This document shows positions 35,512 to 45,240 of a DNA stretch of 64,000 nucleotides, piece by piece; the first letter of the stretch is position 1; each line of letters starts with the position of its first letter. The notes beneath the pieces are model-generated. The model did no database searches, was not told the DNA's origin, and saw only the letters and a program-made list of their open reading frames with translations. This DNA comes from Thermococcus piezophilus. GTDB taxonomy: Archaea; Methanobacteriota_B; Thermococci; Thermococcales; Thermococcaceae. The stretch is taken from positions 1-64,000 of the forward strand of contig NZ_CP015520.1 in NCBI RefSeq assembly GCF_001647085.1, read 5' to 3'. Both the position numbers and the translations under genes were made by a program.

Positions 35512-35868
35512 ATGCCGATGGGAATGGGACGCGGATGGGGTCGTGGCCGGGGAAGGCGGAGAAAGCTCAGGATGATAGGGTTCATTCCCCAGGTTAGACA
35601 TTTCTATCCAGCCATACCCCCCGTTGGACAGCCAAAACCACCCATTTTTATGACTTATGAGGAGTTTGAGGCATTGAGGCTAGTTGATTACGAGGGCCTG
35701 ACCCAGGAGGAGGCAGGAAAGAGGATGGGTGTTTCAAGGGGCACTGTCTGGAGGGCGCTAAGCTCGGCCAGGAAGAAGGTCTCCCAGATGCTAGTTGAGG
35801 GCCGGGAACTCATAATCCTTGCCGAAGGAAATGAGGTCCCCAAGATGGACTCCTCCGAGGGTGAGTGA
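35512..35868 (+). CDS. DUF134 helix-turn-helix protein (possible regulator of the ORP-like genes)
   Basis: The 118-residue protein starts with a GMGRGWGRGRGRRRK basic segment, then PPIFMTYEEFEALRLVDYEG and an HTH of the DUF134/sigma-70 region 4 type (TQEEAGKRMGVSRGTVWRAL). DUF134 genes regularly accompany NifX-like and MinD-ferredoxin genes. No proper ribosome binding site precedes the ATG, so the mRNA may be leaderless or have a very short leader. The shared Gly/Arg segment and location suggest it controls the nearby palindromes; this is inference. Confidence 0.82.
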   Translation: MPMGMGRGWGRGRGRRRKLRMIGFIPQVRHFYPAIPPVGQPKPPIFMTYEEFEALRLVDYEGLTQEEAGKRMGVSRGTVWRALSSARKKVSQMLVEGRELIILAEGNEVPKMDSSEGE

Positions 35869-37344
35869 GCTGGATTTTCAGGCTATTTTGGGCGAATTGG
35901 GTTTTGGTAGCTGTTTTTGTCCGCAAGGGCAGTTTTCTAGCTTTTCACATTTTTAGGTTAGCCTAATTTTTTGTGTTGGTATATCCCTCAAATTCTTCGG
36001 TGAATTATTTCTCAAAGTAATATTAAAATTAGTTATTTTTTATAATATAGTTTTTATTTTTAAGATAAGAATAAGAAAACATAAAATTAATAAAAATTGT
36101 AAAAAGTACTACTTTAAAAAGTTATTAAAACACGCAATAAAATGTTAGAAATTATCAAAAGTTGACCTTACACGAAAGTAAAATTAAACACTAGTGCAAG
36201 ATATAGCAGCCAGAGGATATAGTTAGAGAGCATATACTCAGGGCAAATACTTAACCCCAACTGCATCCAGAAAGATTGTAATTTCTCTGGAAATTTAGGC
36301 TGTATGATGCCGTCTAAACACTCAAATACCTGGTTACAACTTAAGGTAGTTGGAGAGTGTGGACATCGGACTTTATCACGTGAACTTTAAGATCCTTTGG
36401 TGTTCTCATGAAATTGTAGAGCAACACTGCGAAAGGTTAACTTATATTGACGGCACCTCATTAGAGACTAGGGAAATAAAAACAAAGCTTGTGGAGAGGG
36501 ATATATACCACACTAATACTGAGGTGATTCGAAAGTCCCTAGCGCCGTTGGTGTCTTACTGGGGCACCACCTTCATCTAACAAGAACATTCATAGGCCTT
36601 CTTATTCTCCTCCCCCTACGTTCAGAGCTTCGAACTCTAGTATTTGTCCACTCGCTTGCAGCAGGGAATGCCAAAATCAGCGAACATTTATGTGCAGAGG
36701 TTTTAGATATAACATACCTTATATCTAAGATACATGAACAACAAAGTACAATAAGACAATGGCGGGTGAGTAATATGAAGCCACTTCCTAGGGAATGGAC
36801 AACACACCTTAACCTGATTGTTCATATGCAATTAACGTCCATAGAACTAGAGGTAAATGAAGGGGCAAATAAAAGCAACCAGCCAAAACTAAATAACAAA
36901 CCTGCTTAGGTTATCCTGCCCTCACAATGTTCTCCCTAGAACACCATTCTCAAGTTAACATGTGCCTCATACATATTTTTAACTGCAGAAGCCCCGACCT
37001 CACGAACCAAAAATTAGTTACGAGCAAAGGTAGTGGCATCTCTCAGATATTCTCCATTGCAAAAAGGTTGCGTGCTCGGATGTTTACTGGTGATTTACCC
37101 CCAATTCACGAACAATATTTACAAACTTCAAAAGTTAGAAATTGTGATTTGTTTAACATTTTAAAAAAATAAAGAATTAATAGAAGTTAAAATAAAACAA
37201 GCTTAAAAAGTAGAGATTCTAATAAAGAAAAACGTAAAGATTGACCCTAAAATTTGAGAGACACCTCTAAACATAAAGTGAAGAAGTGAAGAATAGCAAA
37301 AGGGAGAATAAAGCCCTAATTATTTAAATACCCATCCACTGACC
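35869..37344. other. AT-rich region without supported genes
   Basis: This 1.5 kb stretch is far more A/T-rich than the rest of the window, above all at 35980-36200 and 37140-37330. Two open frames (36350-36580 and 36927-37172) have neither a ribosome binding site nor recognisable protein features. It contains a TTAGG-N4-CCTAA palindrome at 35953-35966 and a near copy at 36906-36919. It could be the relic of an integrated element, but I found no terminal repeats, integrase or att site. Confidence 0.5.
35953..35966. promoter_or_regulatory. TTAGG-N4-CCTAA palindrome in the AT-rich region
   Basis: TTAGGTTAGCCTAA has the same arms as palindrome 1 of the ORP-like promoters (27422 and 30565). It lies about 85 bases after the DUF134 stop. 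No start codon follows that I can support. Confidence 0.5.
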
Positions 37345-38691
37345 TCATTTTTGCTCCTTCTCCTCTATATGGGCTATTACATTTTCAACTATCTGCGGCG
37401 CGAGGCCTATGTAATTCTCAGGCTTCAGGCTCTCAAAGTCCTCATCACTCAGGAACCTTCTAACTTCTTCGCTCTCCTTAGCCACATCCATCAAGTCCTT
37501 CTTTTCGTAAAAGGCCTTCATGGCAATCTGCCGCACGAGTTCATGAGCCTCCTGCCGCCCCATACCATTTTCGGTGAGCTTGAGCATCAGTGGCTCGGCC
37601 ATCACAAGGTTGTGAGTCATATAGAGGTTGCGCTCTATGTTCTCGGGGAAGAACTCTAAGCCGGAGAGGACCTTCTTCATGCTCTTAAGCATCTCATCAA
37701 GCAGTATAAAGCTCTCTGGAAGGATAACACGCTCAACAGAGGAGTTGGTAAGGTCCCTCTCGTGCCAGAGCGGATTGTTGAGCAGCGCTGGGATAACGTT
37801 GGAGTAGAGGACCCTTGCCAATCCGCTCACCTTTTCGCTCCTTATGGGGTTCCTTTTGTGAGGCATGGTCGAAGAGCCCACCTGCTTTTTCCCGAACGGC
37901 TCGCTGACTTCCAGTATCTCGGTCCTCTGGAGGTTTCTTATTTCAAGGGCAATCTTATCGAGGGTAGAAGCTATCAGGGCCAGAATCATTATGAGCTCCG
38001 CGTAAACGTCGCGTTGGATTATCTGGTTGCTTATCCTTACAGGCTTTAAGCCGAGGTCTTCCATGACGAGGCACTGTATTTCGAGGCCCTTCCCGCCGAA
38101 GGATGCCATGGTTCCAACGGCGCCGCTCATCTGGCCAACCAAGAAGCGTTCCTTTGCTTGCTCAATCCGGTCAATGTGCCGCTGTATCTCATCGAGCCAT
38201 ATGGCGAACTTCATGCCGTAGGTAGTAGGAACAGCGTGCTGCCCGTGGGTTCTACCTATACAAACGGTGTATTTATGCTCCCTAGCGAGGTTCTTGAGAA
38301 TCGAGCGAAGTTCCCTCAAATCCCTAAGAACGATGTCGAGCGATTCCTTTATGAGGAGAGCGTTTGCAGTGTCAATTATATCGTTGGATGTGGCACTAAG
38401 GTGGACGTATTTGCCGTGCTCGCCGCAGACTTCACTCAGGGCTTTAACAACGGCCATTATATCATGGTGTATCTCGGCCTCAATCTCCTTGACGCGCTCA
38501 AGCGTGACCCAATTGGTGTTCGCCCTCTCGCTTATGACCCGAGCACTCTCTTCTGGTATGTTACCAACCCTTGCATGTGCCCTCGCCAACGCTGCCTCAA
38601 CGTCGAGGAGTTTCTGGAGCTTGTTCTTCTCATCCCAGATACGTCTCATTTCTTCACTACCATAGCGGTAATCAATTGGATGAACGGCCAT
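37345..38691 (-). CDS. purB: adenylosuccinate lyase
   Basis: The 448-residue protein shows the fumarase/aspartase superfamily signature SSTMPHKRNPIRSEK and catalytic GRTHGQHAVPTTYG. It splits SAICAR and adenylosuccinate in purine synthesis. The length and MAVHPIDYRYGSEEMRRIWD start are normal for the family. It ends next to the AT-rich region. Confidence 0.97.
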   Translation of the reverse strand: MAVHPIDYRYGSEEMRRIWDEKNKLQKLLDVEAALARAHARVGNIPEESARVISERANTNWVTLERVKEIEAEIHHDIMAVVKALSEVCGEHGKYVHLSATSNDIIDTANALLIKESLDIVLRDLRELRSILKNLAREHKYTVCIGRTHGQHAVPTTYGMKFAIWLDEIQRHIDRIEQAKERFLVGQMSGAVGTMASFGGKGLEIQCLVMEDLGLKPVRISNQIIQRDVYAELIMILALIASTLDKIALEIRNLQRTEILEVSEPFGKKQVGSSTMPHKRNPIRSEKVSGLARVLYSNVIPALLNNPLWHERDLTNSSVERVILPESFILLDEMLKSMKKVLSGLEFFPENIERNLYMTHNLVMAEPLMLKLTENGMGRQEAHELVRQIAMKAFYEKKDLMDVAKESEEVRRFLSDEDFESLKPENYIGLAPQIVENVIAHIEEKEQK

Positions 38692-38823
38692 TTTATCACC
38701 ATGTCTATGGCAATGTTAAGATGTTAAAATATTTTGCTTTAACACTCACATGCAGCACGGAGAAGGACATTCAATAGATTTATCAGAGCCACAAGGTTGT
38801 CCAGTACCGTCAAGGAAAGACCG

Positions 38824-38837
38824 AAAAGTATTTAACC
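38824..38837 (+). promoter_or_regulatory. TATA/BRE promoter of alba
   Basis: GAAAAGTATTTAACC is a classical Thermococcales BRE-TATA element about 50 bases before the ATG at 38882. The leader contains GGAGGTG. Confidence 0.6.
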
Positions 38838-38881
38838 AATAGCCATGAGAAGCTAACGACAAAATTCCGGAGGTGCCAAAG

Positions 38882-39157
38882 ATGGCAGAGGAGCATGTCG
38901 TCTACATCGGAAAGAAGCCGGTTATGAACTACGTCCTGGCCGTCATAACCCAGTTCAATGAGGGTGCTAAGGAAGTTAGCGTCAAGGCTAGGGGAAGGGC
39001 CATCAGCAGGGCTGTCGACGTCGCCGAGATCGTCAGGAACAGGTTCCTTCCAGAGGTCAGGGTCAAGGAGATCAGGATCGGCACCGAGGAGCTTCCGACC
39101 GCTGACGGTAGGACTGCTAACACCTCGACCATCGAGATCGTTCTCGAGAAGCCGTGA
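38882..39157 (+). CDS. albA: chromatin protein Alba
   Basis: The 91-residue basic protein has the Alba fold motifs: [19 protein letters not shown], then [20 protein letters not shown], with the lysine pair K14/K15 that binds nucleic acid. It packs DNA and binds RNA as a dimer. ATG 38882 follows GGAGGTGCCAAAG; an upstream ATG at 38873 is less well placed. Confidence 0.97.
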   Translation: MAEEHVVYIGKKPVMNYVLAVITQFNEGAKEVSVKARGRAISRAVDVAEIVRNRFLPEVRVKEIRIGTEELPTADGRTANTSTIEIVLEKP

Positions 39158-39163
39158 ATCTGA

Positions 39164-39179
39164 CTTCCTTTCCTTTTAC
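39164..39179 (+). terminator. T-rich terminator after alba
   Basis: CTTCCTTTCCTTTTAC follows the alba stop by a few bases. Confidence 0.4.
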
Positions 39180-39259
39180 TCTCGCGCTTTTCTGGATTGA
39201 CTTCAACTCAGTTTGAAGCCGTGAAAAGCTTTAATATCGGCTCCACCGTATTTTCCTAG

Positions 39260-39680
39260 GTGGCCCGCTTGGACTACGAGACCATAGGCTTTGGACAGGC
39301 CCATTCTGCTTGTTCCCAGGAAAAGCGTGGCCAAAGTTAAGAAGGCCGTGCCCTGTTTTGAGAGGCTTCATCTGATAAGTTTGGCCATCACATGATGATG
39401 GCGTCTACAAGGCCCTCAACGGACTTGCTGAGTCCAAATGGCATTCCCACTTATAACAACACGACTCAATCGGGAACTTGCCGTGATGGAAGCGGACAGG
39501 GAAATAACCGTGCTCACGGCCAACACCACGCAACGAACAACCACTACACCGCTAATGCAGACTTCTACTTCGGCCCTTCCAGTGGTGCTTCCCCTTGCGA
39601 CGTTTATCTTAACGTTTCTCCTCGTCTCGTATCTTTTGAAGCGCAGGCGCCGAGGAAAGGTTTTTAAGTTTCTTCTCTAA
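39260..39680 (+). pseudogene. decayed gene ending in a membrane-anchored Thr-rich tail
   Basis: A TATA-like element (GCTTTAATATC, about 39227) precedes GTG 39260, but the frame stops after about 26 codons. The next recognisable part is 39486-39680: MEADREITVLTANTTQRTTT, then a membrane segment (PLATFILTFLLVSYLL) and KRRRRGK, a common C-terminal anchor of archaeal surface proteins. The region between (PILLVPRKSVAKVKKAVPC) is in another frame. No function can be named. The intergenic stretch after alba (39158-39259) holds only a T-rich terminator and this promoter. Confidence 0.4.
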
Positions 39681-39702
39681 CCCCCGTTAGCGGGGTGATG
39701 TG

Positions 39703-40248
39703 ATGGCATCGAGAATCGCTGTGGGACAAGTAGTTAGAAGGAAAGCAGTCATCGTCAAGCCGAGCGACACGGTTCACAAGGTCGCGCGGATTCTTTCCAA
39801 AAACAAGGTCGGGAGTGCCGTTGTAATTGAGGACGATAAGATTGTTGGTATAATAACCGACAGGGACATACTCGACAAGGTCGTGGCAAGAGGTAGGGAT
39901 CCCAAGGACGTTAAAGTCGAAGAGGTAATGACCAGGAACCCCGTAACGATCGAGGATGACTACGAGGTGCAGGATGCTATTGACAAGATGATGGACAAGG
40001 GTATAAGGAGGCTCCTCGTTACCCGCTTTGGAAAGCCGATAGGGTTCGTAACTGCTGCGGACCTTCTCGCAGCGCTCAATACCTATGCCACCGAAGCTGA
40101 GGAGGCGGCTGAAGAGGAGCCCGAGCCGGAGACAGACGTCTATGGAATCTGCGAGCTCTGCGGTCAGTACCGTTTGCTCTACAGGGTCCACATCGAGGGC
40201 GGCGAAAAGTGGGTATGCGAGAGCTGCAAGGACTCACTTAGGCTCTAA
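39703..40248 (+). CDS. CBS-pair protein with C-terminal zinc ribbon
   Basis: The 181-residue protein has two CBS motifs (RILSKNKVGSAVVIEDDKIV and GIITDRDIL; then IDKMMDKGIRRLLVTRFGKP), an acidic linker, and a zinc ribbon C-x2-C...C-x2-C (CELCGQYRLLYR; CESCKDS). CBS pairs bind adenine nucleotides. ATG 39703 follows GGGGTGATGTG. A small hairpin, CCCCG-TTAG-CGGGG (39682-39695), sits just before the start. Confidence 0.9.
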   Translation: MASRIAVGQVVRRKAVIVKPSDTVHKVARILSKNKVGSAVVIEDDKIVGIITDRDILDKVVARGRDPKDVKVEEVMTRNPVTIEDDYEVQDAIDKMMDKGIRRLLVTRFGKPIGFVTAADLLAALNTYATEAEEAAEEEPEPETDVYGICELCGQYRLLYRVHIEGGEKWVCESCKDSLRL

Positions 40249-40761
40249 GCTCTTCAACTCTTTCATGACTTCATCCCTCACCTCAGAGAACACGCCGTTT
40301 CTGTTCCCGACGCTCAGTGTGTAGAGTTTTCCAAGCGGCCTGAACTTGTCCGCAAAGCGTCTGTGAACTGCCGCTAGAAGTGGCTTTTCTGACTTCAGGA
40401 CTTCTCCCACAACCCTTACAAACTCGTCGCTCATATACTCCATCTGGCCGATTTCATCAATAACTATCAAATCTGCCTCGGTTAAGGCCCTCCTTATCGC
40501 GGAAACGCCAACGCGGTTGAGCTCGTCAACATGGACTACGTATTTTCCTATCCTCGGCCTTCCGTTGCCGATCCACGCGAGAGTTCCTTCCTCGCCTGTG
40601 TCAAGGGCAGTGATTTTAAATCCCATCCTCCTTCCCCGCTGGCGAACCTCCTGAGTTATCATGCCGCCGACGATGTAGCCCCAGCGATTGACTTCCCTGG
40701 CAACTCTGCTCACAAGCGTCGTCTTCCCGACTCCTGCGGGACCGGTTACGAATATCCTCAT
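40234..40761 (-). CDS. THEP1-type nucleoside-triphosphatase
   Basis: The 175-residue P-loop enzyme has Walker A GPAGVGKTT at residue 7 and Walker B-like ADLIVIDEIGQMEYMSDEF. This pattern is the Thermococcus/Aquifex THEP1 NTPase (DUF265), which hydrolyses NTPs; its cellular role is unclear. ATG 40761 follows GGTGGTGACG; it converges with and overlaps the CBS gene by 15 bases. Confidence 0.9.
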   Translation of the reverse strand: MRIFVTGPAGVGKTTLVSRVAREVNRWGYIVGGMITQEVRQRGRRMGFKITALDTGEEGTLAWIGNGRPRIGKYVVHVDELNRVGVSAIRRALTEADLIVIDEIGQMEYMSDEFVRVVGEVLKSEKPLLAAVHRRFADKFRPLGKLYTLSVGNRNGVFSEVRDEVMKELKSLEPK

Positions 40762-40817
40762 CGTCACCACCGATTGAGTTTTAAGCACGATACTTAAACC
40801 CTTTGAGGTGGTGCGTA

Positions 40818-41888
40818 ATGGAGCTCAGGTATAATCCAGAGGAACTCACAAGGCTTCCGAGAAGCGTTACCTATGAGAACGGAAAGGTTAAGCTGATCGA
40901 CCAGAGGCTCCTTCCGAGGGAGTTCAAGGTCATAGAGCTCATGACGATCGAGGAAGTGGCCAGGGCAATAGTTACGATGCAGGTGCGCGGAGCGCCGGCG
41001 ATAGGGGCCGCGGTAGCCTTTGGCCTGGCCCTCTACGCGGAGACGACGAAGGCAAAGACAAAGGACGAGTTCTTTGACGGCTTTTACGAGACCTACGAGA
41101 GACTCAAGAACACGAGGCCAACGGCTGTGAACCTCTTCTGGGCCCTCAACAGGGTTAAAAAGCTGGTTGAGGAACACAGAGAGAATTCACTTGATAAGAT
41201 AAAGCACCTTATAGTTGAAGAGGCCCAAAAGATAGCGGACGAAGACGTGGAAGCAAACCTCAGGATGGGACACTACGGAGCAGAGGTTCTTCCCGAGGGG
41301 AACGTTCTGACCCACTGCAACGCCGGAAGCCTGGCAACGGTTCACCTGGGAACGGTTGGTGCCGTGTTGAGAGTCATGCACAAGGAAGGAACCCTAAAGC
41401 TCCTCTGGGTGGACGAAACGAGGCCGGTCCTTCAGGGCGCGAGGCTCTCAGCATGGGAGTACCACTACGATGGAATTCCCCTCAAGATTATAAGCGACAA
41501 CATGGCCGGCTTTGTGATGCAGCAGGGAAAGGTTGATGCGATTATAGTCGGCGCGGACAGGATAGTGGCAAACGGCGACTTCGCCAACAAGATAGGAACC
41601 TACACCCTCGCAGTCCTGGCCAAAGAGCATGGAATTCCTTTCTTCACCGTCGCGCCCCTCTCGACAATAGACATGAGCCTCAAGAGCGGGAAGGAGATAC
41701 CCATCGAGGAGAGGGCTAAAGAAGAAGTCCTGACCTGCGGCGGTTGTAAGATAGCGCCCGATGTTGACGTCTACAACCCTGCCTTCGACGTGACGCCGCA
41801 CAAGTATCTGACGGGCATAATCACAGACAGAGGAGTCGTTTACCCGCCCTTCGAGAGGAACCTCAAGAGGCTATTCAAGAGGGAGTGA
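40818..41888 (+). CDS. mtnA: S-methyl-5-thioribose-1-phosphate isomerase
   Basis: The 356-residue member of the aIF2B/MtnA family has VRGAPAIGAAVAFGLALY, the catalytic Cys in LTHCNAGSLATV, VDETRPVLQGARL and VGADRIVANGDFANKIGTY. It converts methylthioribose-1-phosphate to methylthioribulose-1-phosphate in methionine salvage. The Thermococcales ribose-1,5-bisphosphate isomerase paralogue is a possible alternative, but the MtnA-type start and motifs fit better. ATG 40818 follows GAGGTGG. Confidence 0.92.
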   Translation: MELRYNPEELTRLPRSVTYENGKVKLIDQRLLPREFKVIELMTIEEVARAIVTMQVRGAPAIGAAVAFGLALYAETTKAKTKDEFFDGFYETYERLKNTRPTAVNLFWALNRVKKLVEEHRENSLDKIKHLIVEEAQKIADEDVEANLRMGHYGAEVLPEGNVLTHCNAGSLATVHLGTVGAVLRVMHKEGTLKLLWVDETRPVLQGARLSAWEYHYDGIPLKIISDNMAGFVMQQGKVDAIIVGADRIVANGDFANKIGTYTLAVLAKEHGIPFFTVAPLSTIDMSLKSGKEIPIEERAKEEVLTCGGCKIAPDVDVYNPAFDVTPHKYLTGIITDRGVVYPPFERNLKRLFKRE

Positions 41889-41901
41889 CTCTTCTCGTCT
41901 T

Positions 41902-42120
41902 TTACCCCCTCCACGAACACCCCATGAATCTCGCCGAGCTTTTCCTCAAAGATGGTAGTAATAGGTCGAGGAGCTCAAGGGGTTCGAGGCATGGACAGTC
42001 CACGGAATAGGTAAATTCCTCGTCCAAAAAATCGACCTTTATCTCCACACCCTTCTTGTCCTTGCGAGCCGTAAACGGCACTGAGGCCTTATTCCCCGCG
42101 ATTTTGCCCCTCACGAGCAT
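41902..42120 (-). CDS. small protein of unknown function
   Basis: The 72-residue protein (LVRGKIAGNKASVPFTARKD; VDFLDEEFTYSVDCPCLEPL) is preceded by TATA-like CTTTTAATTT about 27 bases upstream of ATG 42120, fitting a leaderless gene. Its last 15 residues read poorly while the next frame continues with EEKLGEIHGVFVEGVKDEK, so a frameshift near 41950 is likely. No family recognised. Confidence 0.5.
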   Translation of the reverse strand: MLVRGKIAGNKASVPFTARKDKKGVEIKVDFLDEEFTYSVDCPCLEPLELLDLLLPSLRKSSARFMGCSWRG

Positions 42121-42182
42121 CGATAATTGAAAAATGGCTCGAAATTAAAAGATTTCTCGAACAAGAGGTTAAGAACCGCTGG

Positions 42183-42998
42183 TTAAAGGGTTTTCTCTAG
42201 GATCAGTGCCCGCTCAGTGTAGCCCCTTCTTTTGTACCAGTCGATGGCAGGGTTGTCCTTTTCCACCCTCAAAGAAACTTTAAGGGCGCCTCGCTTTCTG
42301 GCCCACTCCTCTGCCATTCTCAGCAGGGCAGAGCCAATACCACGGCCTTTGGATTCTTCTCGATGAACGTGTAGAGCCTGTCAACGTTGCTCCATACCTT
42401 TTTTGTGTTGGGCTCGTTCTTCTCAAACCAGCGGTATGCAGGTAAGGCAATCTTCCAGTGACCACCCGATTCATTGAAAAAGAGGGGATAGCCGTCGCAA
42501 CCGAGTTCCTTCATTAGGCCATACTTAGAAGGCTTTCCGTACCTCCACTGAGCATGACGGCGCACTTTTCATAGTCTTGGATAAAATCTATGTCCTCAAG
42601 GGTTATCTCCTCGGCCTCCACCTTTGCCATGGGTTCCGCCATTTCGGGGGTTACCGTTCTAGGTACGAACTCCTCCCTCACGAAGCCCGTTCTCCGGGCA
42701 ATTCTATTGACGAAAATGTCCCTGAAGGTTACGTTCATCATTTCAACGAAAAACCTGAAATCCCTCGCATCGAGGGGAAGCTCGAACCTTATAAGAGGTG
42801 TAAAACCGCTGGTGCGATGCTCATGAGCTTCGCAAACGGCTCTATCCTGGGGATTTTCTCCTGGTAACTATGGATGAGCTTAAACTCAAGTTCCTTTCCA
42901 TCGAGACCGAAGCGGTAAATCGAGCTTACTTGTTTTCTCCTAATCTTGGGGCTCTCCAAAAGGATATAGTCAAAACATTTAAGGTCAGGGAGCGACAA
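42183..42998 (-). pseudogene. GNAT-family N-acetyltransferase, broken
   Basis: The pieces on the minus strand are DYILLESPKIRRKQVSSIYR (start), FRDIFVNRIARRTGFVREEF (middle) and a clear GNAT end: IGSALLRMAEEWARKRGA then VEKDNPAIDWYKRRGYTERA. They lie in at least three frames, with breaks near 42800, 42555 and 42350. It follows the DUF1611 pseudogene on the same strand. Substrate unknown. Confidence 0.75.
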
Positions 42999-44068
42999 GA
43001 GCCCCCACCTCCTCCGTGGTTCTAGGCTTTCCCTCTGCGTCGTCGAGTATCATCCTGGCAATGTCTTCTACCTCCTCATATAGCGGAACCCTCGTCAGTA
43101 TGCCGTAGGTTTCCTCTATCTCCCTCGCCTTCTCCAAAGCTTCTTCCCTCGTGAGTCCTTGGGAGTTTATCGTTATGGCGATTGGCCTTCTACCCGAGAG
43201 CAGTTCCACGAGCTGAATATACCTGTCCAGCGGCGGTAGGGGATACTGCGGAAAATCGTCGAAGCTCTTCCTAGCTGGAGCGTGCTGAAGGACGATATAA
43301 TCGGGCCTTCCAGCAGCTATCAGCTCGAAACCGCAGGGATATGCCGGATGGAGCAGAGAACCTTCCCGTGGGTCACTATAACGTCGGTCTCTCCTCGGCC
43401 CATGCCCTCCAGATAACGTCCTCTATCGCTCCTGCAACGAAATCGTTGATTATGGAGTCCATAACTATCGTGTACCTGAAGCCCTGCATCCACCCAGTCT
43501 GACCCATGGCGACGAAACTGCTCTTCTTTCCGAGCTTTTCAAATGCCTCCTGGAGCATTATGGCCGTCGTCCTTTTCCCTATAGCCGCATCGGTTCCAAG
43601 AACGGCCACGTTAATTAAGGAAACCTCCTCTATCTTACCGGTGAAGGATATCCTCAGGTTGTAGAACATCTTCCTGACGTCTATCAGCTCGACTCCATAC
43701 CTCTTCGCCAGCCGTTTGAGATAGGGTCATCGCTCAGAAAGCTGTGGAGTCCGCTGATGATGCTCAGTCCCCTCCGTATGGCCTTGTGACTACCCTTCTG
43801 TAATCGGGGGAAGGTAACCGCCAGGGGTGGCAACGCCGATTATTAGATAACCCACACCAGGATTCTCAGCTAATGCGTTGTCCAATGTTACGTAGATGGG
43901 AATGCCCCTCCTGATGCCGTCTAGAACCTCACCGGCGTCCCTTTCCGCGAGGGTCGAGTCCACGAGGTCCACAATCCTAAACCTTCTGGAGTACCTCACC
44001 AATCCATGCGCGGTCTTTCCATCCGTTGACAGATATCGCTCTTCTGTCAAGAGTAGGGCCTCTTCCAT
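42985..44068 (-). pseudogene. DUF1611 (DgcN-like) ATP-binding protein, broken
   Basis: ATG 44068 follows GGAGGTGTAAAG. Recognisable parts: TLAERDAGEVLDGIRRGIPI (N-terminal domain), then after breaks LGTDAAIGKRTTAIMLQEAF with the P-loop, FVAMGQTGWMQGFRYTIVMD, and VELLSGRRPIAITINSQGLT to the end at 42985. Frames change near 43790, 43670, 43380 and 43210. DUF1611 proteins are often paired with dipeptide epimerases or amino-acid racemisation; here the neighbours are a PLP enzyme and a GNAT, also broken. Confidence 0.75.
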
Positions 44069-44071
44069 TCT

Positions 44072-44945
44072 TTACACCTCCAGTAACCATGAGAACGAAG
44101 TTCTTTACGTTAACACCAAACTTTCTCACGAACTTTACCAGTCCCGCGAGGGTAAGTGGAGACGCCGGTAGGGCGTTTATCCCAACCCCCTTCAGGAGGG
44201 ATGCGTAATACAGTGCGGTATCATCCGCAAAACCGAAGACGTATCCCCAGACTCGTTCACTGCTTTGAGGACCGCATCTCTGTCAAAGGAAACGATGGAG
44301 ACAAGGGGCTCGTTAAATTCGATCTCGGTGAAGTCATTCCCATCGACCCCGTAGAACTCCCGAAGAACTTGGTTTCCAAAGCTGGTGGTCACCCCAACTA
44401 TCCTCGGTTTCAGGCCGAGCGCTTTAAAGCCATAATGAATGCCTTAAAGTGTTGTACCGTTTCCAACTGGAACAAAGACGGCATAGGGATTTATTCTCAA
44501 CGCTATTTCCTTCGCTATCTCAGCATAGCCAGGTTAGCCTACCTCGGGATGGCTTCCGGGGTTGGCGTCATAGAGACCTTTTTTCAACAGCGAATGTCCT
44601 GCTCTCCAGGACGGCCTTCTCATATGGCCCGTGAACTGGGATTATCCTTGCACCGTACCTTAGCATCTCCTCAGAGCGCCTGAGGGTGTAGCTGGCAGGG
44701 ACGAAGATGTAAGCCTTGAGGCCGAACAGCCGCGCGTAGTAAGCCAATGCGACACCGTAGTTTCCACAGGTTCCAGCCGTAATGACAGAGAACCCCAGTG
44801 TCTTAGCGGTTTCGACATGAAGCCTGGCTCTTCTGTCCTTGTGGGTTTCAGTGGGGTTCCTCCCCTCAAATTTCACGAATATTTTTGAAATACCGGAGAG
44901 ATCTTCGAGAGCTGGCACCCTCATGAGGGGGGCCCTCGTCGTCAT
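44072..44945 (-). pseudogene. threonine synthase-like PLP (fold type II) enzyme, broken
   Basis: The start MTTRAPLMRVPALEDL leads to KFEGRNPTETHKDRRA, with the PLP lysine in THKDR, and the ligand loop TAGTCGNYGVALAYY. Frames change near 44580 and again near 44400 and 44230, giving IALRINPYAVFVPVGNGTT, VTTSFGNQVLREFYGV and ASPLTLAGLVKFVRKFG. The gene overlaps the start of the DUF1611 pseudogene, with which it formed an operon. It may have been a threonine synthase paralogue or a serine/threonine dehydratase. Confidence 0.78.
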
Positions 44946-45182
44946 CGGGACCTTTTTTGACTTCCATATCCCCCACTACTTAGCTCTAATTTGTGATTTC
45001 TATATTGACAGCTCTCTAATTTTTGGTCCAGCGTGTGATTTCTCCCCATATTTTGATGGGGGCACTGTGGAATCAGACAAAGGTTTATAAATCTTCCTCC
45101 TGAGAGAAGCCATTTTTTGAGCATAACAACGTTCAAAGCGCCTAAAATTATTAGTACTTGGCGATAAGATGGTTATGTACAC

Positions 45183-45198
45183 GAAAAGTTTTTAAGCT
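45183..45198 (+). promoter_or_regulatory. TATA/BRE promoter of the small acidic protein gene
   Basis: GAAAAGTTTTTAAGCTC, a consensus Thermococcales promoter, lies about 50 bases before the ATG at 45241. Confidence 0.6.
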
Positions 45199-45240
45199 CA
45201 TTCTAACCATGAAATAACGCCCCGTGAGAGGGTTAAAGCC

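Noticed and set aside
36350-37172. two open frames of 76 and 81 codons in the AT-rich region
   Set aside because: No ribosome binding site, no promoter in register, atypical amino-acid make-up and no recognisable family.
35869-37344. replication origin in the AT-rich region
   Set aside because: No cdc6/orc1 gene or origin-recognition-box repeats were visible nearby.
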